This document shows positions 8,743 through 17,211 of a DNA stretch of 64,000 bases, in pieces. How positions within the stretch are numbered: position 1 is the first letter of the stretch; every line of letters begins with the position of its first letter. The notes under the pieces were generated by a model that worked only from the letters and a program-made list of their open reading frames with translations, made no database searches and had not been told where the DNA came from. The stretch is from Acidobacteriota bacterium (GTDB taxonomy: Bacteria > Acidobacteriota > Blastocatellia > RBC074). Location of the stretch: assembly GCA_018269055.1 (NCBI GenBank), contig JAFDVI010000020.1, forward strand, positions 434,001 through 498,000, given 5' to 3'. The position numbers and the translations under genes were made by a program.

Positions 8743-8996
8743 TGCGCAGGTCTTGTGGCATCAGCCGAAACTCCAAGTAACATCCTGATCTCTTCCAGCA
8801 CTTCTTTTGCCGGGCGCCCCTCCCCCCTTTTGGCGCTTTCCAATGCGCGTAAGGTTCTGGCATCTTCAAGTTCATCCGGGTCAAAAATCATTTCCAATGC
8901 TTCAATGGTTATCTGCTGAAGATTTTTACCTTGGGCTTTGGCAAAAATTCCGATACGTTGTTCCAGTTCAGCAGGAATGGTGATTGTTGCGCTCAT
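8739..8996 (-). CDS. Ribbon-helix-helix antitoxin of the ParE pair
   Basis: 85 residues. The N-terminus SATITIPAELEQRIGIFAKAQGKNLQQITIEALEMI is a MetJ/CopG-type ribbon-helix-helix DNA-binding fold, and the tail EDARTLRALESAKRGEGRPAKEVLEEIRMLL is the kind of helical segment that wraps the toxin. By family it would repress its own promoter. The toxin follows with an ATGA overlap. AAGGAG lies just upstream of the ATG. Upstream of it is a fragment of an mgtE copy, which suggests the pair arrived in, or survived, a rearrangement. Confidence 0.82.
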   Translation of the reverse strand: MSATITIPAELEQRIGIFAKAQGKNLQQITIEALEMIFDPDELEDARTLRALESAKRGEGRPAKEVLEEIRMLLGVSADATRPAQ

Positions 8997-9017
8997 AATT
9001 TTTTACTCCTTCAAATC

Positions 9018-9092
9018 AAATCTGATCGAGGATGATTTTGGCGATGGTCAGGTAAATCAGCAAGCTCGTCGCGTCCACCTACGTCGTAACAT
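9018..9092 (-). pseudogene. 3'-end remnant of a second mgtE
   Basis: Reading the minus strand gives VTT*VDATSLLIYLTIAKIILDQI followed by a stop, which aligns with the last 23 codons of the intact mgtE ([23 protein letters not shown]). The DNA is also clearly similar. An in-frame TAG stands where the intact copy has Leu. Only about 75 bases remain, lying directly downstream of the intact gene and upstream of the toxin-antitoxin pair. This looks like a decayed tandem copy or the scar of a recombination between mgtE paralogues. Confidence 0.75.
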
Positions 9093-9161
9093 GCCCAAAT
9101 TACCGCAATAATTCCAAATGGGCTGGTAAATGTAAGATTCAGGTCCCATCTGACTTTTACC

Positions 9162-10517
9162 TCAAATCTGCAAAATTACTTTGGCGATACTGAAGTAAAT
9201 GATTAACCCTGTCGCGTCCACTAAAGTTGTGATCAATGGAGCTGAAAGCACTGCCGGGTCAATTTTGAAGCGTTCCGCCACAATCGGGATCAAAGAACCA
9301 ATTGTGGTTGACCAGGTGCAAATGGCCAGCACCGTAATCGCTACCGTCAAGGCAATGGTCATCGGCTGATGCCAAAGGATCGTGCGGCCAAACGCAACGA
9401 CGCCCACTGCCAATCCAATCAACAATCCGGTTAACATTTCACGCGCAAGCACACGCCAGGCGTCTTTCAAGCGAATTTCTCCAAGCGCAATGCTGCGAAT
9501 GATCGTTGTCACAGTTTGCGCTCCGGCATTTCCTCCCGTGCCAATCAACAGCGGGATGAAAAACGATAGCGCGACGACAGTGGACAGTTCCCCTTCGTAA
9601 TGTCGCAGCACCGTGCCGGTGAAGGTTTCTGCCACGAACAACAACAACAACCAGCTAATTCGCTTGCGCACGACGCGCAAAATCGGGTTGTCGAAATAGG
9701 GTTTGTCCAACGCACCGGGTTCGACGCCCGCCATGCGCAAAATGTCTTCGGTTTGCTCTTCGATCAGAACGTCAATCACATCGTCCACGGTGACAAATCC
9801 CACGACGCTGCCGTCGTGTTGCAACACAGGCACAGCCAGCAAATTGTACTTGGCGATTTTCTGGGCGACGGATTCCTGGTCTTCGTCGGCATGCACCGTG
9901 ATGGGTTTCGGGCGCATGACTTTGGTGATTGGCTGATGCATTTCCGCCATTACCAGATCGCGCAAACTAATCGCGCCGAGCAGATGTCCGTTCGCCGGAT
10001 CGAGCACGTAACAGGCGTAAATGGATTCCTTTTCGCGAGCAACAGACCGTATGTGGCGCAACGCATCGCCAACCGTCATCTCCGGGTTCAACCGGACAAA
10101 CTCGGTGGTCATGATTCCACCGGCGGTATGGTCGGGGTAACTGAGCAGGTGTTCGAGTTCAGTTTTGACTTCGTTGCTGACCCTGGCCAGAACGCGGCGG
10201 CGTTCGGTCAACCCCATTTGTTGGATGATGTCTGTGCGTTCGTCGGCTGAGAGTTCTTCCAGAATCAAGGCGGCGCGCGCAGGTTCGAGCTTTTCCAAAA
10301 TCGCACCGCGCCGCGTCATGGTCGGCTGGTCGAATAATTCCACCGCACGCGGAACCGGCAACATCAACATGACAGTCGCCGCTTCGATCAGCTTCAACTG
10401 ATTCAGCAATTCGACCAAATCTTCCGGCGCTAAATCTGCGACCTGCTCGCTGATGCCCATGAAGCTTTCTTCAAGGCGGAGATTGATCCGTTCGCGCAAT
10501 TCTTCTACTGTCGGCAT
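9162..10517 (-). CDS. mgtE: Magnesium transporter/channel MgtE
   Basis: 451 residues in the standard MgtE order: N-terminal superhelical domain (about 1-125, [34 protein letters not shown]), paired CBS domains (about 130-255, including [24 protein letters not shown] and [17 protein letters not shown]), a plug helix ([11 protein letters not shown]) and five C-terminal membrane spans with the conserved [14 protein letters not shown] pore segment and [17 protein letters not shown]. The family lets Mg2+ enter down its gradient, with cytoplasmic Mg2+ closing the gate. AAGGAGG lies 7 bases upstream of the ATG. A decayed second copy follows it. Confidence 0.95.
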   Translation of the reverse strand: MPTVEELRERINLRLEESFMGISEQVADLAPEDLVELLNQLKLIEAATVMLMLPVPRAVELFDQPTMTRRGAILEKLEPARAALILEELSADERTDIIQQMGLTERRRVLARVSNEVKTELEHLLSYPDHTAGGIMTTEFVRLNPEMTVGDALRHIRSVAREKESIYACYVLDPANGHLLGAISLRDLVMAEMHQPITKVMRPKPITVHADEDQESVAQKIAKYNLLAVPVLQHDGSVVGFVTVDDVIDVLIEEQTEDILRMAGVEPGALDKPYFDNPILRVVRKRISWLLLLFVAETFTGTVLRHYEGELSTVVALSFFIPLLIGTGGNAGAQTVTTIIRSIALGEIRLKDAWRVLAREMLTGLLIGLAVGVVAFGRTILWHQPMTIALTVAITVLAICTWSTTIGSLIPIVAERFKIDPAVLSAPLITTLVDATGLIIYFSIAKVILQI

Positions 10518-10532
10518 CCATCACCTCCTTGC

Positions 10533-11002
10533 GGAGATGGAGAGACGGAGGGATGGAGGGATGGCGAGCATTTCATAACTTCCATTCTTTTGGATGAGTA
10601 ATCATATTGACGAGCATTCCCATATGGCGTCGTATTCCTTGTAAAGCTCTTTCCCCGTTTCAGGGGCCAGGTAACTGTATTCGACACAAAACTGAATCCA
10701 AACCTGAGTCTCACACGCTTCTGCTTCTGAATCACCAAGTTTGCTAATCCAGGCGGCTGGGTAACGTCGTTTTCGCCAAGCCTCTCCCAAGTTGGCACAG
10801 ACAGACCGCGAAGAACGACGAATTTGATCGGTCAGCGAATACTTTTCTTCTCCGGGAAAGAGTTTGGACAGCTCAAAAATACGCATCGCCGCAGCAAAGG
10901 CTTTTTTGTAAACCTCGAAATCCGTATGTCTGCGCAATAGTTTCTTGTCATCGCTCCCCTTGTCCATACCCCCCTCTATCTCTCCGTCTCTCAGCCCCTC
11001 TA
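10533..11002. mobile_element. Inverted-repeat-bounded element carrying a four-helix-bundle gene
   Basis: The left arm 10533-10566 reads GGAGAGAC, GGAGGGAT, GGAGGGAT on the plus strand. The right arm 10968-11002 reads, on the minus strand, AGATAGAG, GGGCTGAG, AGACGGAG, AGATAGAG. Both are iterated octamers sharing GAGAGACGGAG, in opposite orientation, with the four-helix-bundle gene as the loop. The right arm begins at the TAG stop of the kinase gene and runs up to the ATG of the enclosed gene. Mobility is an inference drawn from this architecture, which resembles intervening sequences of 23S rRNA. Confidence 0.45.
10602..10967 (-). CDS. Four-helix-bundle (S23/IVP-type) protein, frameshifted C-terminus
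   Basis: The sequence has the family hallmarks: FEVYKKAFAAAMRIFELSKLFPGEEKYSLTDQIRRSSRSVCANLGEAWRKRRYPAA, then KLGDSEAEACETQVW. These proteins were first found in 23S rRNA intervening sequences; their role is unknown. Start at 10967, directly after the repeat arm. Near 10621-10626 a single-base loss shifts the frame: the ORF ends ...YDAIWECSSI, but one frame over the expected tail GMLVNMITHPKEWKL continues to a TGA at 10573-10575. So the intact gene would be 10573-10967; the present product is a truncation by about 12 residues with a wrong end, or a sequencing error. Confidence 0.8.
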   Translation of the reverse strand: MDKGSDDKKLLRRHTDFEVYKKAFAAAMRIFELSKLFPGEEKYSLTDQIRRSSRSVCANLGEAWRKRRYPAAWISKLGDSEAEACETQVWIQFCVEYSYLAPETGKELYKEYDAIWECSSI

Positions 11003-13537
11003 TCTGCGCTCTTCCCACTTTTGCTTCAGCGCACTCAACAAGTCAATGAAGCGCAAATCGCAACGCAGATTGTCAAACCGATTGTTGTCGGCAAACAGCG
11101 GGTAATTTTCATTCCCCAGCGCAACGGCTTTTTTAATCCATTCGATGGCTTCGTCGCGCCGTTTTTCCATGGCATAAAACGACGCCAACCAGACGGCAAC
11201 GTCGTGGTCGGCGGCGGCGGTTTCTTTGACCTGATTCGTAATCAGCGCGCGGGCTTTTTCGTGTTGGCCGCGCGAACTCAAACACCAGGCCAGCACAATT
11301 TGCAGCGGATCGAAATGGGGGTTCTGGCGCAAGACCTCTTCGGTTAGGGACTGGCATCGGTCAATGTCGCCCTGATTGAAATAGGTGATCGCCAGAAAGG
11401 TTTTGATCAACGGATGATCGGGTTCGGCGGCTCGGCCTTTTTCCAGTTCGGCGATGGCACGATCATATTCGTGGCGATACATGTACAACCGCCCGCGGTT
11501 GTAACTGGCGATGACAACATCGCGCGGGTTGAGTTCCAGCAGCTTGTCGTATTGTTTCAGCGCACGGTCGTACAATCCATTCAACCGGTACAGCATTCCG
11601 GCGATGATGAACACCGTCGGGTCGTGCGGCGCTTCGCGGCGCGCATCGGCCAACGTCGCCAGCGCCTTTTCCTTTTCGCCTTTGTTCAGATAGACGTACA
11701 CCATCTGCAACCGCGCGCCGGCCAGTTTCGGGTCCAGTTCCAACGCGCGCGTCAATGCAGCCTCGGCTTTTTCAAAGTAAAGCTGGCCGCCATACCCCTG
11801 GCCGTGGTGAACCAGACAACGTCCGAGCGTGTAATGCGCGCGAGCGAAATTCGGGTCGAGCCGGACGGCCTCTTCCAGCATTTTGATCGCCACGTCCAAA
11901 TCCTGGTCATTGAAGCTATGCGAAATGTATTTGAACAGCAGGTCACGTCCACGCAGGTAAAACTCGTAAGCTTCGGCGTTGGTGGTCAGCGGCTTTTCGA
12001 GTTTCTGCTGCTCTTCTTCGGTCAACTTCAACTTCAAACCGGCGATGACGCGTTCGGCAATGGTGTCCTGAATCTTCAGCAAATCGTCAGCGGCCAGATC
12101 AATCTTGTCACTCCACAAAATCTCGCCGCTTTCCGTCGCCAGCAATTGCGTCGTCACGCGGAACCGATTGGCGGATTTAATGAAACTGCCGACCAGCACC
12201 GTACTGACGGCCAATTCTTCGCCGACCTGGCGCGGTTCGATGTTCTGCCCGGCGTAACGCGCAATATATTGTGAAGGGCGAACCACCAACGAGCGCAAAT
12301 GCGCCAGTTCGGCAATGATTCCGTCCGCCAGCGAAATTTCGTAAAAATTGTCTTCGGCGTTTCCTGAAAGGTTTTTGAATGGCAACACGGCGATGGTGCG
12401 TTTGCTTTCGGTTCCCCAAGTCGGCGGGCGCGAAGTTGCGCCTGTGCTGCTGCCCGCGCTTCGCTGTGTGGAATCGCTTTTCGGGGAAGACGATGTAGGC
12501 AATTCCGCCGCCGGTTGGCTCAGCGGTCGCGTTGGCGATTGGCTGTTGCCTGCCTGGCCGTTTCGCTTTTTGCCAAAGATGCCTCCGCCGAACACTCTGC
12601 CGAGCGCGCTTCCCATCTTCCATGAAGTTCGGGCGCGCTGCGGTGCAATCGCGCTATTGGCCAGGTCGAAAGATGAAACCGATTCCCCGGTCAATTCGCG
12701 CATCTGCGCTTTTAATGCTTCCAACATTTCGGCCATTGTCGAAAACCGGTCTTTGGGATTTTTGGCCAGCGCTCGATCAAGGATGACTTGCAGATGTTCC
12801 GGCGCGGTCGGGCAATCGTCACAAATCGGCTCAGGATTGGCATTGATCACGGCATGCAGAATTTCGATGCGATTGCGCCCCGTGAATGGTTGGTGGCCAG
12901 TGATCATTTCGTACAACAATACGCCCAAACTGAATACGTCCGTCCGATGATCCACGCGCTCTCCGGCGGCCTGTTCCGGCGAGCCATAGCCCATCGTTCC
13001 GTATGGCACACCAAGTTCAGTCATGGATTTGTCCGGATCGTAGATTTCATCGCCACCCAGCATTTTGGCCAATCCGAAATCCAGGACTTTCACCTGTCCC
13101 TGGTCGTTGACGATGATGTTCGACGGTTTGATGTCACGGTGAATGATGCCGCGCGCGTGCGCCGCAACCAGCGCATCAGCAATCTGAATGGCGATGGAAA
13201 GCGCGCTGCGCAGCGAAAGAGGCTGCCCGCCAACCACCTGTTTCAACGTCCGACCGGGAATAAACGGCATGACGATGTAAAACCAGCCGTCGCTTTCGCC
13301 AATGTCGAAAATGGAACAGATGTTGGGATGGTCCAGCACCGAGGCGAGTTTGGCTTCGCGTTCAAACCGGCGGCGAGCCGTCTGGCTGGCGGCGAGTTCG
13401 GGAAGCAGGGTTTTGACAACAACCAGGCGATTGAGCCGCGTGTCTTCGGCTTTGTAGGCCGTTGCCTGCCCGCCCTGTCCTAGCTGTTCGAGAATGCGGT
13501 AGTGAGAAAGTGTCTTGCCGGGCGCGAGCGGGGTCAT
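11000..13537 (-). CDS. Ser/Thr protein kinase with TolB-like region and TPR tail
   Basis: 845 residues. Kinase domain about 10-275: glycine loop [14 protein letters not shown] lysine, HRDIKPSN catalytic loop, DFGLAK, and [10 protein letters not shown] before the P+1 region. A Ser/Pro-rich linker follows, then a domain (about 385-530) starting [12 protein letters not shown]...[11 protein letters not shown], of the kind seen in adenylate-cyclase/kinase receptors (TolB/FlgO-like), then about nine TPR-type helical pairs to the end. No membrane span is evident. Start moved to 13537 where AGAGGAACC precedes MTPLAPGK; the longer reading from 13624 is low-quality. The TAG stop lies in a repeat arm. 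Targets unknown; it is separate from the larger kinase cluster. Confidence 0.88.
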   Translation of the reverse strand: MTPLAPGKTLSHYRILEQLGQGGQATAYKAEDTRLNRLVVVKTLLPELAASQTARRRFEREAKLASVLDHPNICSIFDIGESDGWFYIVMPFIPGRTLKQVVGGQPLSLRSALSIAIQIADALVAAHARGIIHRDIKPSNIIVNDQGQVKVLDFGLAKMLGGDEIYDPDKSMTELGVPYGTMGYGSPEQAAGERVDHRTDVFSLGVLLYEMITGHQPFTGRNRIEILHAVINANPEPICDDCPTAPEHLQVILDRALAKNPKDRFSTMAEMLEALKAQMRELTGESVSSFDLANSAIAPQRARTSWKMGSALGRVFGGGIFGKKRNGQAGNSQSPTRPLSQPAAELPTSSSPKSDSTQRSAGSSTGATSRPPTWGTESKRTIAVLPFKNLSGNAEDNFYEISLADGIIAELAHLRSLVVRPSQYIARYAGQNIEPRQVGEELAVSTVLVGSFIKSANRFRVTTQLLATESGEILWSDKIDLAADDLLKIQDTIAERVIAGLKLKLTEEEQQKLEKPLTTNAEAYEFYLRGRDLLFKYISHSFNDQDLDVAIKMLEEAVRLDPNFARAHYTLGRCLVHHGQGYGGQLYFEKAEAALTRALELDPKLAGARLQMVYVYLNKGEKEKALATLADARREAPHDPTVFIIAGMLYRLNGLYDRALKQYDKLLELNPRDVVIASYNRGRLYMYRHEYDRAIAELEKGRAAEPDHPLIKTFLAITYFNQGDIDRCQSLTEEVLRQNPHFDPLQIVLAWCLSSRGQHEKARALITNQVKETAAADHDVAVWLASFYAMEKRRDEAIEWIKKAVALGNENYPLFADNNRFDNLRCDLRFIDLLSALKQKWEERR

Positions 13538-13785
13538 CTGGTTCCTCTTTTGTTTTGGTATTGAACTCTTGTTTACATTGCTTTCGATTGAGTGGGTGCC
13601 GCGGACTCGATTGGAGTCGCGCAAAGGCCATCGAAAAAAGGAGCGTTTGTATGCTACTACCGCGTGGTATCGGCTTCAAGATGCAGTTTGAAAAGAGTTG
13701 TAACTAGACCCATGAAAAGAATTGATGATTGCCCCGGAAAGCGCGGAATCAGCGAATAGTCTTTGCCGCCCCGGTAACAACGGCT
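13538..13785. other. Intergenic, no gene seen
   Basis: 248 bases between the kinase start and the DUF2164 stop. It presumably holds the kinase promoter, but I could not identify convincing -35/-10 boxes on the minus strand. Confidence 0.3.
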
Positions 13786-14052
13786 TTACTTGCGCCCTTT
13801 TGCCGGTTTGCGCCAGTACTGGAATTCGTCGGCATGAACTTCAAAATCCAATTCGCTCACACGGGCTTGTATTCGTTCCTGCGCATCCGCGACGCCTTTG
13901 TTGTAAATGCTCGGCCCGATTTCTTCCAGAATGAAGTTCAGCAACCCACCCGCCGCCAGATTGCCCAGCGGTTCGTCCATGTTCACCTCGAAGTATTTTT
14001 GTAGCGATTCCAGCGCATTCTGTTTTGCATCTTTGTTCAGTTCGATTGTCAT
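13786..14052 (-). CDS. DUF2164 family protein
   Basis: 88 residues matching DUF2164 along its length: ALESLQKYFEVNMDEPLGNLAAGGLLNFILEEIGPSIYNKGVADAQERIQARVSELD, then EVHADEFQYW. The family is small, cytoplasmic and of unknown function. Start set at the internal Met (MTIELNKDAK), which is where family members begin; the longer reading adds 23 unrelated residues. It is the only gene between the TPR kinase and a small membrane protein and is separated from the kinase by about 250 bases without a recognisable gene. Confidence 0.85.
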   Translation of the reverse strand: MTIELNKDAKQNALESLQKYFEVNMDEPLGNLAAGGLLNFILEEIGPSIYNKGVADAQERIQARVSELDFEVHADEFQYWRKPAKGRK

Positions 14053-14138
14053 AAAAAATTCTCGGTTTCGTGGATTTTCTAAACCGGCATTATCAGTCTT
14101 AGTTGCTTGAAGACACTTCACAGACAGAAAATCTGGAT

Positions 14139-14153
14139 GATCGCTTTGCGATC
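14139..14153 (-). terminator. Possible weak terminator hairpin
   Basis: GATCGC-TTT-GCGATC forms a 6-bp stem just downstream of the stop of the minus-strand gene at 14177. On that strand it is followed by ATCCAGATTTTCT, a poor T-tract. Confidence 0.3.
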
Positions 14154-14176
14154 CGGAAAGATTTTTAAGCAGCCGA

Positions 14177-14725
14177 CTAATTGCGCAGGCGCAACATCGC
14201 CCGAACCAATACCGCGGCCATCAATCCGAAAATGCTTCCAAGAAGCAACCCTACGTAGCCGTACCGCCAAAACCCAATGACCCCACTAACGATTACGGCC
14301 AGTCCAAACGCCAAACAAACTCTAACGAGGGCACGCTTCCGGCGGGAAACGAAATCGCTTCCGGCCAATTCTTCTGCCAGCATGCGCGACCGCATTGAAC
14401 AATCCCAACGCCCATCGAAGCGGCGAATGATCGCCGGGCTGTACACCAGTTCCGCGCGGCGGTTTTCAACCCATTTTGACAGGATCACCATTGTCACCAA
14501 CTGATTGGATTTCCGGTGGTGGCCGATGACCTTGATTTTTTTGTAGCCATCTCCCCACAGCGGTGGAAAGCAATACACCTTGGCACCCGAACGAAAATGT
14601 TTTGTCCCGCTTCGTTGCTCGTGCCCACCCGGCCCGTAAGATCGCTGGTCAACGATATTTCCGACCATGCACCAGACAGGCGAAACACCTTCCTGCGGCT
14701 CTTCATTGCCCGGTTCATTTTCCAT
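14177..14725 (-). CDS. Hypothetical protein with two C-terminal membrane spans
   Basis: 182 residues from the chosen start MENEPGNEEP; this start avoids overlap with the racemase-like gene, whereas the longer reading from 14812 would overlap it by 71 bases. The first 120 residues are soluble and contain WCMVGNIVD, GTKHFRSGAKVYCFPPLWGDGYKKIKVIGHHRKS, a compact beta-rich stretch I do not recognise, though it recurs in my memory as a 'metal/cell-surface' type of small domain only vaguely. Residues about 130-178 form two hydrophobic spans (ALVRVCLAFGLAVIVSGVIGF, YVGLLLGSIFGLMAAVLV). It is probably co-transcribed with the racemase-like gene upstream. Confidence 0.6.
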   Translation of the reverse strand: MENEPGNEEPQEGVSPVWCMVGNIVDQRSYGPGGHEQRSGTKHFRSGAKVYCFPPLWGDGYKKIKVIGHHRKSNQLVTMVILSKWVENRRAELVYSPAIIRRFDGRWDCSMRSRMLAEELAGSDFVSRRKRALVRVCLAFGLAVIVSGVIGFWRYGYVGLLLGSIFGLMAAVLVRAMLRLRN

Positions 14726-14741
14726 AACCAATCTGCCCTCT

Positions 14742-15440
14742 TCAGTCGGCCAACATTCGAGCAACGGCGGCTGCAACGTGAATTTTGGTGGTGTCCAAAA
14801 ATGGGAAGCCATCTTTAGCCGCTTCGCGCAGGATGATCGGTAATTCGGTTCCGCCTAAAATCAATCCTTCAATTCCCGTCGCTTGTCTGAATCGCTCCAG
14901 AATGGCCAGCAAGGCTTGGCGCGTTTCGTCCAGAAACACGCCGTTGATCAGTTCGCCCATGTATTTCGCGTGGATAAAATCCTGATCGTCGGGTTCCGGC
15001 GTCACAATCGTGATTCCCTGTCGCGCAAACGTGTCGGGGTAAAACTTCGCCTGCATCGTGAAGCGACTCCCAAACAAGCCGAGTTTCTTCAATCCCATCG
15101 CTTTTGCCGCGTCGCAGGTCGCCTGCACAATGCTGAGCAGCGGGATGGGCGAACGTCGCTCCAATTCGTCAAACACAATGTGCGGCGTGTTGGCAGACAG
15201 TAGTGCAAAGTCGGCTCCGGCGCGGGCGAGCTTTTCGATTTCTACAGTCAAAATGTCGGCGACTTCAGCGAGCCGATTGGCTGTGATCAGCTCGATCATC
15301 AGTTTCAGGTTAATGCTGTTGATGAACAGCGAGGGATAGTTCCCGTCCGGGTCCTGATTACGGTACGATTCGATGATGAAGCTGTAGTATTCGATGGTGG
15401 ATTCCGGCCCGATTCCACCGATGATTCCGAGCGTTTTCAT
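14742..15440 (-). CDS. Aspartate/glutamate racemase-family protein, cysteines missing
   Basis: 232 residues of the Asp/Glu racemase fold: KTLGIIGGIGPESTIEYY at the N-terminus, two pseudo-symmetric halves, and conserved surrounding blocks. The active-site positions are unusual: the first half has LLSANTPH where racemases have a Cys (or Thr) before NT, and the second half has LGGTELP where the usual motif is LGCTE. Thus neither classical catalytic cysteine is present. It may be an isomerase or lyase using other residues, or a non-catalytic member. It lies upstream of a small membrane protein and downstream of a four-span membrane protein, all on the minus strand. Confidence 0.8.
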   Translation of the reverse strand: MKTLGIIGGIGPESTIEYYSFIIESYRNQDPDGNYPSLFINSINLKLMIELITANRLAEVADILTVEIEKLARAGADFALLSANTPHIVFDELERRSPIPLLSIVQATCDAAKAMGLKKLGLFGSRFTMQAKFYPDTFARQGITIVTPEPDDQDFIHAKYMGELINGVFLDETRQALLAILERFRQATGIEGLILGGTELPIILREAAKDGFPFLDTTKIHVAAAVARMLAD

Positions 15441-15476
15441 TCAGTTTACCCTCCTCAATCTCCTGGGGAAATGATG

Positions 15477-15968
15477 TTACGTGTTTTGGTTTCGACGAGG
15501 CGGTCTGCCTGATAAGAATGCGGCGATTGGCAGCAACATTGCGATCAGCAGCCACGACGCTCCCGGAATAACCAGAAATCGGAACGCGGGCGTTGGCCTG
15601 GACGGTCCTAACGCGACGTCTCCATAAAGCGTTAACGACACCAAGGGAAGAACCAGCATCAGAATGTACAACGTCGCGCGCGTCAGTGTTGCCCAACGCG
15701 ACGAAGCGATGTGAGCCAGAATGAGCGCCACAAACGGCGAAAGCACCCAAATTACAAACAGAGCGATTAGGAGACCAGAAGGGTTACGATTCCCGACGCG
15801 AAGCATAAACCCGACCGATCCAATGGCTCCGGTCACCGTCACAATCAGCGCCGCCACGCGCATGGAGCCCAGAAATCCATATTCGCGCCTTGCCAAATTT
15901 TCTTTCGCAACCCTCTCACCGGTGCGTTGAAGTGTTTGTTTCCGCTTTGTCTGATTCTGATTTTTCAT
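15477..15968 (-). CDS. Hypothetical four-span membrane protein
   Basis: 163 residues. A basic N-terminal tail of about 30 residues is followed by four hydrophobic spans (about 36-57, 66-87, 95-115 and 130-150). No motif is recognised. It ends 36 bases upstream of the racemase-like gene and starts 25 bases after the stop of the duplicated-HTH gene, so it could be part of one minus-strand transcript with both. Confidence 0.6.
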   Translation of the reverse strand: MKNQNQTKRKQTLQRTGERVAKENLARREYGFLGSMRVAALIVTVTGAIGSVGFMLRVGNRNPSGLLIALFVIWVLSPFVALILAHIASSRWATLTRATLYILMLVLPLVSLTLYGDVALGPSRPTPAFRFLVIPGASWLLIAMLLPIAAFLSGRPPRRNQNT

Positions 15969-15993
15969 GAGTTGCGACCAAGAACCGACATCA

Positions 15994-16581
15994 TCACCAA
16001 TCGGAAGCTCGTGTAAAGGCCGCGGCGGGACGCCCCAACCATCGAAAAATCCGCATCACATCCGGAAACCCGACCCGCCCGCCGCTGGTTAACCTCGTCA
16101 GGCTCGACGCATTGCAGCCGATTTCCTCTGCCACCTGTTTCCACCTCATTCCGCGCTCGCTTCGATGTGCGTTTAGCGCTTCGTAGATTGCCTTGGCATC
16201 GAACCGGAGGATTTGATGGGAGCCAATCTGCGGCAATGCGGCAGCTTCTTCTGTTTCGGCCTGGCCGGGAACAAAACTTTCCGGCGTTCGATGCAACCAG
16301 CGCAACACTTGCAACACGCCATCGCCTTCAATGACTCTCTTTTCGCGCATTCCCCGCAACGTTGACGGGCTGATTGGAGTGGCGCGCGTCTGTTCAAATT
16401 GACGGCTGACTTCCTGCGCAACTTGTTGCCAACTCAACCCGCGCAATTGGCGCTTCGTATCGAGCGCGGTGTACAACGCATTCACATCAAAATCAGTCGA
16501 GTTTTGCTCCCCCATCGCGCCCTCTGGTTTGTCTGGCACAGATTCCAGGTTTTCGTACATCAACCGCTCGAACCGTCGCAT
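15994..16581 (-). CDS. Protein with two tandem helix-turn-helix repeats
   Basis: 195 residues. Two homologous segments follow each other: about 25-105 (FDVNALYTALDTKRQLRGLSWQQVAQEVSR...LRGMREKRVIEGDGVLQVLRWLHR) and about 125-195 (FDAKAIYEALNAHRSERGMRWKQVAEEIGC...LTRLTSGGRVGFPDVMRIFRWLGR). Each resembles an XRE/Cro-type HTH, with the W-x-Q/K-V-A-x-E-[IV] helix pair and a terminal [FL]RWLxR block. Likely a DNA-binding regulator, possibly binding as a pseudo-dimer. Start at 16581, directly after the upstream gene's stop; the longer reading overlaps that gene by over 350 bases. No clear Shine-Dalgarno, consistent with coupling to the membrane gene upstream. Confidence 0.65.
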   Translation of the reverse strand: MRRFERLMYENLESVPDKPEGAMGEQNSTDFDVNALYTALDTKRQLRGLSWQQVAQEVSRQFEQTRATPISPSTLRGMREKRVIEGDGVLQVLRWLHRTPESFVPGQAETEEAAALPQIGSHQILRFDAKAIYEALNAHRSERGMRWKQVAEEIGCNASSLTRLTSGGRVGFPDVMRIFRWLGRPAAAFTRASDW

Positions 16582-16589
16582 CACATCAA

Positions 16590-17138
16590 TTAGGATGAAA
16601 CACCACGCAGCTTCGTCACCCAGGTCGCCAATCCCTGTAATACCAGATAACCCAGCGAAGCGTATACCAGCGCGAACTTCACTCCGGCGCAGAATCCGGC
16701 CAGCCGAGCGAGAAAATCGTTGCCACCAGTCGCAAGCATACGAAGCAGCGAAAGGTTTTCCGTTGCGTCCAGCAGTCCGGACAGCAGCACCGCCCAGGAC
16801 AGGAAGACGCCGACTGCGGCCATTGTGTTGAATTTGGAACCGGAGAGCATCGCGCACGCCAGCGAAAGCGTCAGCGGGTAAAACACCAGAAAACCAAAAT
16901 CTATCAACAGTTGGTTTCGAGCGGTTTCTGTGATCGAAGCCCAAGATGTCAGGATGGAATCCGCTTTCGGTTTTGTCCAGGCAAATTCATACGACAGGAC
17001 GCCGCTGGGTGCGGCGTCGGTGCGGAGCGGTTTTCCCTGAATGCTCAGCCAGATAATAAACAGGGCGGTACCGATCAACAGAAAAGCAAATAACGACCAA
17101 CGGTACGACGAAGCGAGCCACGCAAACGGATGTGTCAT
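16590..17138 (-). CDS. Hypothetical membrane protein (four to five spans)
   Basis: 182 residues from MTHPFAWLASS. AAAGGAG lies 8 bases before this ATG, which decides against the longer reading from 17204. Hydrophobic spans lie about 11-32, 78-98, 104-124 and 147-172, with a soluble outer loop holding LSYEFAWTKPKADSILTSW. It resembles the general layout of small bacterial proteins of unknown function that precede regulators. Its stop is 8 bases before the HTH-duplication gene, so the regulator may respond to, or control, this membrane protein. Confidence 0.65.
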   Translation of the reverse strand: MTHPFAWLASSYRWSLFAFLLIGTALFIIWLSIQGKPLRTDAAPSGVLSYEFAWTKPKADSILTSWASITETARNQLLIDFGFLVFYPLTLSLACAMLSGSKFNTMAAVGVFLSWAVLLSGLLDATENLSLLRMLATGGNDFLARLAGFCAGVKFALVYASLGYLVLQGLATWVTKLRGVSS

Positions 17139-17211
17139 CGGGGAAGTCTCCTTTAGGTGTATGCAATGAGCGCAAGCAGGGATTGCCACGCACGTTGCGA
17201 TCAAGCAAGAC

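Noticed and set aside
13538-13624. N-terminal extension of the TPR kinase from 13624
   Set aside because: The extra 29 residues are polar and unlike the kinase family, while a ribosome-binding site precedes the internal ATG.
16582-16944. Upstream 121 codons of the HTH-duplication frame
   Set aside because: They overlap the better-supported membrane protein gene and show no family likeness.
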